From: Agroathelia rolfsii
Taxonomy: Eukaryota; Basidiomycota; Agaricomycetes; Amylocorticiales; Amylocorticiaceae
DNA: 64,000 nucleotides
Direction: 5' to 3'
Assembly (NCBI GenBank): GCA_018343915.1
Contig: JABRWF010000003.1
Coordinates: 5,394,001-5,458,000 of the forward strand
Below, piece by piece: positions 23,036 through 33,760 of the stretch; position 1 is the first letter of the stretch, and each line of letters starts with the position of its first letter. Under the pieces are notes generated by a model. The model had not been told where the DNA came from. It made no database searches and saw nothing but the letters and a program-made list of their open reading frames with translations. The translations under genes were made by a program, and so were the position numbers.

Positions 23036-25705
23036 ATGGCTACCGCGGCTCCTAACACAGGTTCAACAGCCAAGATGTTTGTCTAATCAAATATTCGATC
23101 CATGACCTGGGAATTGACGTGTTCTAGTTTGGCTGTAGGAGCAGCAGTTGGTGCGATACACGAGCTTTTCACGAAAATAAAGGCTATCAATGCAAAGCAT
23201 GGCAAATTTGATATGGTTTTATGCGTTGGCGATTTCTTTGGACCACCGAAGGAAGAGGGCACATCCGACGGTGACTTGGAAAAGTTGTTAGCAGGAGAGC
23301 TCGAAGGTATATAGCTTATTCCATGTCAACTGATTTGAGTTACTTAAACGTCTGTGTAGCTCCCCTCGAATGCTATATCATGCCGGGAGAACACCCTCTA
23401 CCAGACGCTGTTATTGAAAAGTATACAGAAACGGGCGGAGAGCTCTGCAAGAATGTATTCTTACTCAGTACGTCCCCAAAACCATGGCGTTATTCCATAC
23501 TAACAAACAGCCAGACAAGTCTGGTGTACTTAATACAGCAAATGGACTTCGAATTGCTTGCTTAGGTGGACTATATGACGCTGAAATATATCACTCGTCA
23601 GAGACTGCGCCCGGTTTTTCATCCCCCTTCTTTGCCAAGCAAACGGTCGAACGCCTGCTTTCTAATACCCTCACGAAATCTTCCTCTTCTCAAACCAAGT
23701 CCTACGGCTCATTAGCTGCCATTCGAGACGGCGCTTCTTCGTCCCAGCTCGTAGACATTCTCTTGACAGGTGTTTCGCCGTCTTCTATAACGGGTTTTTC
23801 TTCGATGTCTGCCCTGGAGAGTCTCTCTGGCGCACCACCTATCGACGAAGTGGTTAGAAAAACAAAACCTCGTTATCATTTCAGCGCCGGAGTGGAAACA
23901 GGTTCGGACGGCATGCCCCCTAAATTCTGGGAACGGGAGCCATTTATTTGGGATGACGAAGCTGGGCGAGTGACGCGCTATATCAGCCTTGGTGCATTTG
24001 GTGGTGATTATGGGACTAATAAGAAAGAACGAGTAAGTCCCTTGTGGTAGCTGTGGTAAGGCTATGGGTACTAATGTGATGCATATTATTTACCTAGTGG
24101 TTTTACGCGTTTTCCATAGCGACACCCAATACTCCCGTGGCCAGACCTGCTAATTCCACCAAGAATCCGTTCACCGAGAATGTGCCTCAAGGTAGCAAGC
24201 GGCCGCATAGCTCCATGGAAGAGGGAGAGAATTACATTTTTGGAAGTGTGAAGCAACCCGGGAAGCGACAACGAAACCGTAGGTGTATTATTTGCCAATC
24301 CTGTGGCTCTGTCTTTGACTGTATGAATTAGATGACCAAAGCAAGCCACCACCGGGATACAAATGTCGACGCTGTGATGGTACCGATGTATGTTTTCCCC
24401 TTCAATTCTGAGCAACTCTTTAAACTTTTTTCTCAGCACTTTATCAACGATTGTCCAGAGAGGCAAAAACCCCCGGAGGGCTATGTCTGTAAAATATGCA
24501 ACACCGTAAGCTTAACAAAATTCGCCTATATGAGATGCTGACAACTTTCCTATAGCCTGGCCATCTCGTGCGAGATTGTCCAACAAGACATGCAGTGGGC
24601 GATACGGGTGGAAAAAAGCCTCGAGAAGGCTATGTCTGCCGTGCCTGTGGAAGCGAGGCTCACTACATCGAAGATTGTCCCGTAGCTAATCAGCGACATC
24701 CCACGCAAAAGCGTGGCCCTCCCAAGGAGATTGGACGTATGTTACTCTTCTGTTTTAACCCTGCAAATTGGTCCTCACTTGTCCCGAAACAGCAAATGAA
24801 TGCTGGTTCTGCCTCTCTAATCCTAACTTAGCGTATGTGATGCATATTTCGGATTCAGCATGCAACTTACCATGAAAACATAGAAAACATCTTATTGTAT
24901 CCATTGGCACGGAATGCTACGTAACCTTGCCAAAGGGACAGCTGATACCTACTCAAAGTGCAGCCCAGCCAAATGGCGTAACTGTCCCTGGAGGGGGTCA
25001 TCTACTCATTGTACCCATAAGTGAGATATATGCTTACTGATCTCAATTCATCCCTAATATATAACGTGATTAGACCATTATCCTACTTTCCACTCTGTTG
25101 GATCAGATCAGATTACTGCAGTACTCGATGAAGTTACACAGTACGTATCTTATTGCTTGAACCCTATAGCTAATGCTTACGCCAAGCATGAGCAGATTCA
25201 AAACCGCCCTCCAGTCAATGTTTGCTAAATACGGCTGCGTTCCTGTCTATTTTGAAGTCAACAGGCTTACCGCCAAAGGCGGTCACGCTCACGTCCAAGT
25301 TATTCCATTACCACGATCATACCAAGGCGCCGTGGGGGCAGCTTTTGTTGACCACGGCCGCCCTCTTGGCATCAGCTTTGAATCAGGTGCTACGGCTGAT
25401 GCTGCGCTGGACGCATGTGTTCAAGGCAGATCAAGTTATTTCCGTGTTGATTTGCCCGATGGTGGTAAACTAATCCACAAGATGAAGGACGGGGTGCCGT
25501 TCAGCGTAAACTTTGGAAGGTGCGCGTTATTTTGTCTGTCTTGGTGTATGATACTGATCTTCGGTTTTACAGGCAAGTTTTAGCTGATTTATTAAAATTG
25601 GATGATAGAGTGGATTGGAAAGCCTGCCTTTTGACTGAAGATGAAGACAAGGCTGATGCTCAAGCATTCAAGGCAGCATTTGCCGCCTTTGATCCCAGCT
25701 TGTAG
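23036..25705 (+). CDS. CWF19L1/Drn1-like lariat-debranching cofactor with three zinc knuckles
   Basis: CWF19L1 (yeast Drn1) associates with the debranching enzyme Dbr1 and late spliceosomes. The start is MATAAPNTGSTAK at 23036. The N-terminal half is the Dbr1-like metallophosphatase fold without its metal set (VLCVGDFFGP, LLTGVSPSSI, HFSAGV). In the middle are three CCHC zinc knuckles: CRRC...HFINDC, CKIC...HLVRDC and CRAC...HYIEDC (about 24360-24680). The C-terminal CwfJ/HIT-like part reads ANECWFCLSNPNLAKHLIVS, GHLLIVPITHYPT, the HIT-like GGHAHVQVIP, and a CwfJ C-terminal region ending FAAFDPSL. It has about eight introns. The knuckles suggest added RNA binding. Confidence 0.93.
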
Positions 25706-26015
25706 TTCTTGATACATACCTTATGCTAGCAGCGTACATGCCTTAAATGTTGTGAGATATATCCGGCTTGAACGATGTATATGTAATAAAATCATACTTG
25801 AAATAGATACCCGATATAAATTATAGAAACTAAACGAAGGTGCTTATCGATCAACGGCAATTCTTCTGTCAATTACACGGATTGTGAAATGCAAGGAACC
25901 ATAATTACGAGACTCATGACGCGCGAGGCAATTAGCAACACTCAGTGACTGACAGTGCCAAGTTTTATGAAGGACCCTGAGCAAGCAACGAAAAAAAATG
26001 AAAGATAAAAAGTAA
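25706..26015. other. Intergenic region between CWF19L1 and the tRNA gene
   Basis: This is 3' flank sequence with AATAAA-like text near 25785. The last part, read on the minus strand, has a T5 run about ten bases after the tRNA 3' end, which serves as the RNA polymerase III terminator. No gene is seen. Confidence 0.55.
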
Positions 26016-26098
26016 TGACCACAGCAGGACTCGAACCTGCAGCCTTTTGGTTACGTCGGCAATCGAAGCCAAACGCGCTACCATTGCGCCATGTAGCC
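26016..26098 (-). tRNA. tRNA-Arg(UCG) with an 11-nt intron
   Basis: On the minus strand the acceptor GGCTACA pairs with TGTGGTC (with G-U pairs). The D arm is GCGC...GCGC, the anticodon stem TTTGG/CCAAA, and the T arm GCAGG-TTCGAGT-CCTGC. The discriminator base is A. The interval between the anticodon stem strands is 18 nt, that is a 7-nt loop plus an 11-nt intron (TTGCCGACGTA) placed after position 37. The spliced loop is CTTCGAA with anticodon TCG, which reads CGA arginine codons. Internal A and B boxes are present, and a T run follows as pol III terminator. If the intron were placed differently the anticodon call could change, but TCG fits the canonical intron position. Confidence 0.9.
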
Positions 26099-26222
26099 AT
26101 GACTTGATCCTTTTTAACTTTTATATATATTAGCATAACTCCCAGTTACCCCAGAATCAGGACTTAGAGTCAAATCAACGTTCAACCTGATACCAAACCG
26201 TCCTTATATTTGACGCGCGATC

Positions 26223-26960
26223 ATGGCATTAAACTGGACTATGCTGGATTCTAATGGCTCCCCTGTACCACTGCCAGATGAAAATGTGATGATTAACATC
26301 TCAGCCCCCGGTGCCGAAGTTTCCTTGACGGTTCCAGATTCACCGCCAATTGGATCGTCTACTTCTGGCGGCTCTGGGGGAACGAAGAAACTCAAGGAAT
26401 CTGGGGGACTCTGGCTCACAGATCAGAGAGTAAGTAGGATATTCTTCAACTGTACCGCCTCTGCCCACTCCGGCACTGATTTTTTATGTTTTCATTACTC
26501 TTCAATTCTCAATTGCAGCTCATCTTTGCAAGTGTACCATCGCACAAGTCAACCCTGCAGTCGCTCACTGTTCCGCTGCCTTCAATCTTATCCACCAAGT
26601 TTGAACAACCGTTCATCGGTTCTAACTACCTTGCCATTGAGATTAAGCCCTCTCATAATGGCGGTCTAACTCATGGAACCAAAGCAGAAATACGTCTCAA
26701 GGATCAGGCTCTTTTCAGCTTTGCGAGTACCTTAGAGAAGTCCCGGGAACGAGCGATCTACATGAAGAGGCAATCTTCAATTGACGAAGAAGGGCTGCGT
26801 GAGTACACCTAATCGTCTTCCATCTTACCAGGTGGTAGGTATTGACTATTTACATATAGCAAGTTATCAGTCACCTCGTGATGAAGCTGGACCGCCTTCA
26901 TTCCAAGCCCCCCTGAATGGATCAGTCCCAAGTGATGCGCCACCAGGTTACGATGCTTGA
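26223..26960 (+). CDS. WBP2-like GRAM-domain protein
   Basis: Three exons, 26223-26429, 26519-26798 and 26860-26960, give 195 residues in phase. WBP2-family proteins carry an N-terminal GRAM/PH-like domain and C-terminal PPxY motifs that bind WW domains, for example of Nedd4-type ubiquitin ligases or transcription co-regulators. Here the GRAM core reads GGLWLTDQR-LIFASVP at the first splice junction, then GSNYLAIEIKP and AEIRLKDQALFSFA. The tail ends in PPGYDA, one PPxY motif at the extreme C-terminus, which is fewer than in animal WBP2. The first ATG is used. The tRNA gene lies about 120 bp upstream on the other strand. Confidence 0.88.
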
Positions 26961-27607
26961 AGATACACGACTCTTAGCCAATTCGGAAATACAGTGCTGA
27001 TCAAGCGACGTGACGCTTGATCCACCAACTTTTGTCAACTCTCCTCAGGCTGCTTTTCATAATCGGAACCTTAAAGTCTGATACGTTATATGTACTTATA
27101 TAAATATTGTCCTTTTCCCCTTAATTTTGGTATTATAAACTTCTGCTGAAATTAAAAATGGGAAGCGTGATGTGATGTGGTCATAGGAGTAGGTATCGTT
27201 ATCGTCAACGGATTCAATGAGCCAACATGAACTGACTCCTTGATGGATCCGACTCGGGCTAACCGGATCGCCAACATCATACATCCCGCCTGGTCCCACC
27301 ATTAGAATCCGAAATAAACTTAATACTTCTCTCTAGCTTAGATATTAATATTAGCAGCAATAGATAACCCTCCTGCACCAGTCTCCGTGACTCATAATCA
27401 GCTTGAGTACTTGCTGGCTGATCTGGCAGACGTTTGCCTAGTGAAACTATATCCGGCGCTCATCATTCACTACAAAGATCATCACACATTCGAACAGATG
27501 GCATATGGAGGAGATATCCCGCCCCTATTGTATATGGTGGAGCCTCAAGGACCCACTATGCTCTTATCTTCTGCCTCCTACTGGTAGACTGTCCCCTACA
27601 GCCGTCC
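26961..27607. other. Intergenic region before the second membrane-protein gene
   Basis: I see no gene here. The frame of the gene starting at 27608 stays open upstream and reads a short hydrophobic stretch (HYALIFCLLLV) just before the ATG, but no ATG in that frame precedes it. A signal-like leader joined from an upstream exon is conceivable but not shown. Confidence 0.4.
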
Positions 27608-29285
27608 ATGCTCTTCATTGTCGACGACAGAGATCCTTCCATCCAATGGTCTCCCATAAGCTCTCTTGAAACTGGCCTGAACTTGGATGGTTGGTCACAT
27701 AGTGGCTCCCATACGGATTTCCATCATACTCTAACGTAAATATTGCATTAGTAACTGACTATATGGACTATACTCATCTGGTCAACAGGACTTCCGCTCT
27801 AGTAGACTCATCTATGAGTTTTCGCTTTTATGGTATCCCAACCCTATTAATACATGTTTTCCTTTGCAAATATTCATACTATCTTGGCTCTAGGAACATC
27901 CGTGGCAGTATTTGCAAATGGTCTTGAATCAACGGGAGCTACCTGTGAATTTTTCATAGACGGACTTCACGCTGGTCGATACATCGGCCCGGGAGGCACA
28001 CATGGCAATAGGATATTCTCTTCAAACCCACTGGGATTTGGTTACCATACTTTAGAAATGTACTTGAGCGGCTCGGATGAGGATGATGCCGGAATCAGTG
28101 TCGATTACATTATTTACGACTCGACAGAGGAAGCAGCAGCAAACCCAGGCCATATTTTCATTGACAATGATAGCCAATCTATAAACTATTTGGGTCAATG
28201 GACAAGGAAGTCCGGTACCAGAATAAGTCAGGCAGCGAGCGCCAATCGAACGCTGATTGGTGCTTCATCTAGTGAATCAAATGTCACTATCCGTTTCTCA
28301 GGTACGAAGGTGATGGCATTCTTACTATATACATTTGCTGACACTCAAGGAACAAAGGGCGCAGACTGGAGGCCTATGGTGCACTGTCATTAGGGGTATC
28401 AGACTCAGCCTCTGCTCCTGTGGTTGCTCAGTACAGTCTCGATGGTGTGGGCGAGGGCGTTAATTCACTAGAATTCTCAGATATATCCCGTTGTTGGGAT
28501 AATCCTATCAGTGTCTCCTCAGATACTGCGGCCGTTTCCTCGACGCACCAGCTATTTTCGGTCCAATTTGAGGATGATGGACAGCATGCGGTAACCGTCA
28601 CATCATTGGTGCCAGATATGCTGTATTTCGATTATTTTCTTGCAAAGTCGTCGGATGTGACTAGCTTACCAGAAACGAGATCCCATACAAGGGATCTGTC
28701 TTCTGGTGATAGTGGTGCAAAGTATGCTATCATAATTGGCAGCATAATCGGTGCACTTGGCCTGCTTCTGTCAATCTTTCTATGGAACTACAGATCAAAG
28801 CGACTTGGGAACAATATGTTTGAACCGGTTCCGTTCCATGTCATAAATGGTAAATGAAGTGGTTTGGCTATTTACTACCTCAAATTCGGCACCAGATTTC
28901 TGACTGAACCGATTGTTAGGATCGTATAATCCTTGGTTACCACAGGATGATGGCCTTTCTGCTTCAATTCCTCTGGTAGTGCGCCATCCGCCACCTCCCA
29001 TGCTCCCAGACTTATCCTTACCCACACCACCCTCCCGTGCACTGTCGACCCGCCCCAAAGATCTTCGCCCGATCAGATATTCGTGCGTAGTTGCTTTACT
29101 CATTCGTCACCCACGATGTCAATTATGCTGATACAGAATCCAGTGACTTCCATCCCCATTCGAACAAGAATCAAGGCTGTGCGACATCAGCCGTTCCTCT
29201 GAGTCGAGCTCGTGTTCATGATAGTGTCATCGTCATAGGCCGCCACCACTGGCCAGAAACCGACGATGTAAGCGCATATGATTAA
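27608..29285 (+). CDS. Second two-domain beta-sandwich membrane protein (paralogue)
   Basis: Six exons, 27608-27735, 27789-27832, 27894-28301, 28358-28849, 28920-29082 and 29144-29285, sum to 458 codons in phase. It opens MLFIVDDRDPSIQWSP, the same motif as the gene at 8752. Exon 2 has the same length (44 nt) in both genes and the introns fall at the same places. The second domain begins HIFIDNDSQSINYLGQWTRK and reaches RRLEAYGALSLGV. The membrane segment is IIIGSIIGALGLLLSIFLW, followed by a cytoplasmic Pro-rich tail shorter than in the paralogue and ending HHWPETDDVSAYD. The overall role (surface adhesin or receptor) is inferred from topology. Sequence divergence from the other copy is high outside the motifs, so the duplication is old. 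Confidence 0.83.
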
Positions 29286-29491
29286 GATAACGTCCGTGCC
29301 AGTGCATGAGGCTGTGGCCGTGATGACCGTGATAGCTTCACTATGGATAATGATTATATCACAAAAGAAACGTATTTTACTTGGGTGCTGTAGTCAATAG
29401 AGATTGCATAAAATTTCTCTGTGGTTCCTCTCTCGGGAACAAGCAAAAGAAGTATTGACGCTGTTTGCACCTCAGCGAAGGTAAATGCATC
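29286..29491. other. Convergent 3' interval
   Basis: A short gap lies between the membrane protein (plus) and the CNH gene (minus). On the minus strand, sequence after the CNH stop codon reads on in frame for about 20 codons as if coding (DAFTFAEVQTASILLLVP), which bears on whether that gene is truncated. Confidence 0.5.
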
Positions 29492-31001
29492 TTAAACAAC
29501 CAGCTCTTCAGGCTCCACAAGTGTTGGATCCTCCTTGCTGTCATCTGTAAGATGCTCACCCATTTCTCTCAGCGGATCGCGCAGCAGTGTGAATTCTACC
29601 ATACGCATCTTCTCTGAACGCTCCTTTGAAGGGACAAGGTGCCCATCCAGGGAAGAAGAGACAACTGACGCTCTAGATGTACTATCCGTTGGAGCAGGTA
29701 AAACTTGTACTATTGATTGTGTCTCGATACTGTGGACCTCGACCGTACCGTTTGGCAGCAACGTTGTTACGTATGGGAAATCGACGGCTATGTAAACATG
29801 TGATAAAGTGATTGTTGAATGCGACGGACCCGGCACGACGAAAAGTTACACACCAATATTCAGGGGGTACTGCATCCATTCGAGTGTCCCACGCATGGGA
29901 TTGCCTTCACCGGTGACAAAAACGCCGAATGCATTGGCCCCAGTCCATGAGAGAACCATAAATTCACCGGGAGTGACGACGGCTATGAGAGGCTTGACCG
30001 GATGTTCCGGATCTTGCGTAAGCGGAAAGATAGGCAAGAGCGAGCCGGCGTCAAGATCGATGACATTGTAGTATTCTTTGTCTGCTGCACAGAGAAAGCG
30101 TCCCGAGCGTTTGACCGTTATGGCCGGTTGGGGAAGGGGCAGCTCCTAATGTGGGGCGATTTAATGCCAGAAAAACAGTAGGAGGGAATATGCAAGAGCG
30201 TACTTTTTGGTATATGAGACGATCGTTGCGTAAGTTGAAGAGAGCAACGCTACGGGTCTTGACGACAGAGAATTCGACAGGTTCGACACGTGTACTACGC
30301 TCTGCAGAAAACGGCCTTTTAAGGTGTTCGTTATCAACTGCGAAAGTGATGGCATTGCGAATGGGCTTGATAGCGACGACTAAATCAAGAGATGGAACTG
30401 TGTAAAAGTATATTTGTCCGCCTGGATTCATGGTTTGTCAGATAAAGAATTCAAATCAGATTCAAGGGATAAACCAACCTGACTGAACAAGCACACGGGC
30501 AATGCTAGGCACAACAACCATTTCGGTAATGGCCTTGTCCGTTGGGACATTTTGCTGAGAAATGAGATTATAGGACTCGGCCTATAATTGAATAGATATG
30601 TAGCTGGATCAGAACTTGTATGTCTCTGACACGATTCAAGGAAAGGACTCACCACCATTGGATCGTTGGCTGTGAGAACGAATCTCAGCAGTCGCCCAGT
30701 TGAGCAACCAACGTAAATTTCGGAGCCTGTTTCAAAATACGAGTTCTGAAATCAAGATTCAATCGCAAAGACATCTCTCGTGAGGATGGTATGGATGTCA
30801 AGCGTACCTAGTGCCTGTAGACAGGTCACTTGCTCTGGGGCGACGCCTTCATGCTCTGTAGAATGAAATGGCAATGTGTCAGCAAAAGAAGGAAGAGGGT
30901 CGAACTGGATGTGAAGTACTGCTCAGGACTGTCTCAATCAGCGGTTGGAGCTGGTACGGAGGAATTTCAGGCGGGTTGGGGTTGGTCGATATCGAGGACA
31001 T
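29492..31001 (-). CDS. CNH-domain protein, VPS3/TGFBRAP1-like, apparently truncated after the CNH domain
   Basis: VPS3/TGFBRAP1 proteins are CORVET tethering subunits that bind Rab5-type GTPases. They have an N-terminal CNH domain and long C-terminal helical repeats. The ATG at 31001 (MSSISTNPNPPEIPPYQL) leads through small exons to VTCLQALGSEIYVGCSTGRL, then ARVLVQSGGQIYFYTVPSL. Next come IKPIRNAITFAVDNEHL, FSVVKTRSVALFNL, LLPIFPL and ETQSIVQVLP. All are CNH-type blades. TAA at 29492-29494 ends the protein at roughly 400 residues, where relatives continue for several hundred more. The repeats do not occur downstream. An alternative splice (GTTGTT...ACAG) would add only about 20 residues. It is either a partial duplicate, a pseudogene, or a CNH-only protein. 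Confidence 0.75.
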
Positions 31002-32151
31002 GATGTCGGGAACACTAAAGCCGGAAGGAACTCGGTTACAAGACAAAGTTGAACTGAAGTCCTGATTGTATAGGGCCAGCTTGTTTGTATTATTCAGTCG
31101 AGATACAGCTATAGCCTTGGGTATTGTGATGATACCACTGGCAAGGTATGTACATTTAGACAAGTACTAGTACTACTAGTCCAACAACGCAGCGCCGGCC
31201 AGAGTGAGGGTAATAATACACATGTCCGTCACATTACCCTGCCCACCTGATAAGCCGAGGCATAGCCTTGGCTATTCACGCACAGGCAGAAATTTCATTC
31301 GACGTCAGCTGGTAAGACTGGACGTAATCGATGACTAGCCATTGGTCGGACCCGACACCTGAATAAACCTGCATCGGGCTATTTCTAAATGCCTACTATA
31401 GTGGGAACTCGGCCTTGGTAAGAGACATTTCAGAAATACATGGACCCCACATTACACCTCAGTCAGGCTAGACTTCTTGAGGGCCCGGTAACCGCATTCA
31501 AGTGCCTTGTTTGGTAGTATGGAGTACCAAGTTGGTGCATATTGGCATGGCTGGACACTTGCATCTCTATTATTTGATCTTCTTGACGTCAATCGGATAA
31601 TTAAGCAGTACATCATCACATGGTGGTCAATACAGTTGAACTCGCGTGTATGATTGCAGACATTTAATGGTAAAATAGATACATGTAGTCTACTGGCATA
31701 CAAGGGGGGGGGGGGATGTAAAGGTACGGGCAGCTAATTGTACTAGATGCAGGAACGAGACGGAGCAAGAGAGAGCCAAGAGCAGATTGGTCGGAAATGC
31801 TGTGTCCCTGCAAGGACGGTAGCCGCGCTTCACTGGCAGTTCCCATGTCTCACAAGCCAACATCAACCGCATGTCGGAATGCGACTATCCAATGGCATAG
31901 AGAATTCCCCCTTGCTGTAAATCGCTGGGGAGGGCATGCTGCATCCTATAAAAGGCCATTAGCATGAACTTCCCCAGAGAGACAGAGACAGAGAGAATCG
32001 AACCGCTGCTAGCTCGAGTCCGAGTCGCACTGGCACGTCATCGTCAGCCAGATCTGTTTTTGTCGGTACTCCACTAGCAAACTGTACCTCTTTCGGTGTA
32101 TATAAGTCACCCTCCTGCAACTTGCCCTCAGCCATTCGCACAATTCCCAAT
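31002..32151. promoter_or_regulatory. Divergent promoter region CNH gene / F-box gene
   Basis: No gene is seen in this 1.15 kb. A G12 run lies at 31704-31715. CTATAAAAGG (TATA core 31947-31953) is a near-perfect TATA box, and TATATAAG near 32098-32105 is a second. Both point right, toward the F-box gene. A purine-rich GAGACAGAGA-type tract lies at about 31975-31996. Confidence 0.65.
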
Positions 32152-33186
32152 ATGCTCTCAGTCCACCCTTCTTACACCAACTTCCATTTACCCCATGACG
32201 ACACTGTATTAGCACAACGGGCGTCCATAAGGCCGCGTGCATCTAATGAATCTCTACTCTCTACTTTAATTGATGGCATAAACGTGAGCTTTTGTTCAAC
32301 CACCCGTTCATCAGTCCAATATATAAATATAATAAATACTAATCTCCGTCATGCACAGTTCTTGCTCATGCACCGAACAGCTCCCCATCCCGTTTCCCTA
32401 CCCAGCCTACCCAACGAGCTCATTTATGCCATCATCGACTTTGCCGCTGCCTCTGCTACCCGTTCCGAGTGCCTTTCCCTCTGCCTTGTCTCCAAGGCCA
32501 CATATGACATCTCCCTCCATCATCTTTACCGTTGTCCTACCGTCAAATCAGATAGAGGCGCGTCTTCATTCATAGACGCGCTCCTCCGACATCCCTCCTA
32601 TGCTTCCTGGGTCGAAAGCCTTACAAGCCATGCCGCCGTCTCTCCCGACTTGCTGGCATCCATCATTTACCAATGTCCCAACGTACTCCATCTTACTCTC
32701 ACTCTTCCTCAGCTTGAGGCCATCGCCGAAATGCCTCATCCCCAAACACTTCATCTCGACATTTTGCCAGACGTAGAGTCTCCTAATCTGGAGGACACCC
32801 TGGAGCGCTGGCGGGTTGAGCGCAAGAATCTCGCTTTGCTCAGCTCTGTTACCCATCTACAACTCGTCGAACCGCTTTGGGAAGGCGCTCTCAAGCGCGT
32901 CCTCGAGTTTCTGCCGTCTATGACCCATTTGGCGTTTCCACTTAGTGGCAGCTTTTGCTCCGTACGTGCATTCCAGACGTGCAACCGTCTTCACACAGTT
33001 GTTCTCATCGTGCCCCCCTGTTTGAGCCAACGATATCGTGATAAATGGAATGTTTTGCGCACACAGGATGCTCGTCTCCATGTTGTTGACCGTGGCGATG
33101 TGAGCAAGGCCTCCGATTTTGAAGGCAGTTTGGCTGTCTCCACGGTCTGGATGCGTGCTCAAAATGACATTAAGAACATGTACTAA
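32152..33186 (+). CDS. F-box-like protein
   Basis: An F-box-type helix motif (LPSLPNELIYAIIDFAA, then SLCLVSKATYDISLHHLYRC) starts the recognisable part. It is followed by a leucine-rich body (CPNVLHLTLTLPQLEAI, VTHLQLVEPLW, MTHLAFPLSG). That is typical of the large Agaricomycete F-box family, which supplies substrate receptors for SCF ubiquitin ligases. The N-terminus is uncertain. I prefer the ATG at 32152 with an in-phase intron at 32284-32358 (GTGAGC...GCACAG). The alternative is a start at 32368 (MHRTAPHPVSL) with that intron in the 5' leader. Two TATA boxes upstream, at 31947 and 32098, would produce leaders compatible with either. No transmembrane segment is seen. Confidence 0.8.
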   Translation: MLSVHPSYTNFHLPHDDTVLAQRASIRPRASNESLLSTLIDGINVSFCSTTRSSVQYINIINTNLRHAQFLLMHRTAPHPVSLPSLPNELIYAIIDFAAASATRSECLSLCLVSKATYDISLHHLYRCPTVKSDRGASSFIDALLRHPSYASWVESLTSHAAVSPDLLASIIYQCPNVLHLTLTLPQLEAIAEMPHPQTLHLDILPDVESPNLEDTLERWRVERKNLALLSSVTHLQLVEPLWEGALKRVLEFLPSMTHLAFPLSGSFCSVRAFQTCNRLHTVVLIVPPCLSQRYRDKWNVLRTQDARLHVVDRGDVSKASDFEGSLAVSTVWMRAQNDIKNMY

Positions 33187-33760
33187 ATCTACCAATACTC
33201 CTAACTATTAGGAGAGTGCCCATAACATACGTAGTCTTCATTCATAATTCCTGTTTACGCTACCATTAGTAATAGTTTACTTATATTGTATAATTTGTTA
33301 TATTCCATGTCCTATATACAGCCTCAAACTTGTTCTCTCAATGTTACATTCGTTTCTTGACTGTATTGTTCTAGTTATGCAATCTCGGAATGATTTTTTC
33401 TGGTCATCTAGTCGGATACAAATAACGTCTACCTCGTTAGACTGTTTGAAGCCAGAGGTAAGAGCCCAGGCCTCAGAAAGTTCTTCTGTTTTGTTTTCAA
33501 GCAGAATTACTTCAACCAACATTAACATGGACAACACCTTGGTCTTGGTTGAAGCATTTCATTCGGCCAGTTACATATTGCAGAAAATACGAATAGAACA
33601 TCAGAATGATTCTTAACTCGATGACCCATGTTCGATTGTGTTCTACATATATGCCATTTGATTTTGATTAGATCTTCGATTGTTCTGGGATCTAGTGTGT
33701 ACACTTGTTCAGTAGCTTTGAGTTGATACAGGACATATTTAAGACATACCTGTTTCAGAA
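33187..33760. other. Convergent 3' interval
   Basis: AT-rich sequence lies between the F-box gene and the D-serine dehydratase-like gene. The open frames are short and without coding features. Nothing was recognised. Confidence 0.55.

Noticed and set aside
25942..26136. Minus-strand open frame across the tRNA region.
   Set aside because: It is a shadow of the tRNA-Arg gene.
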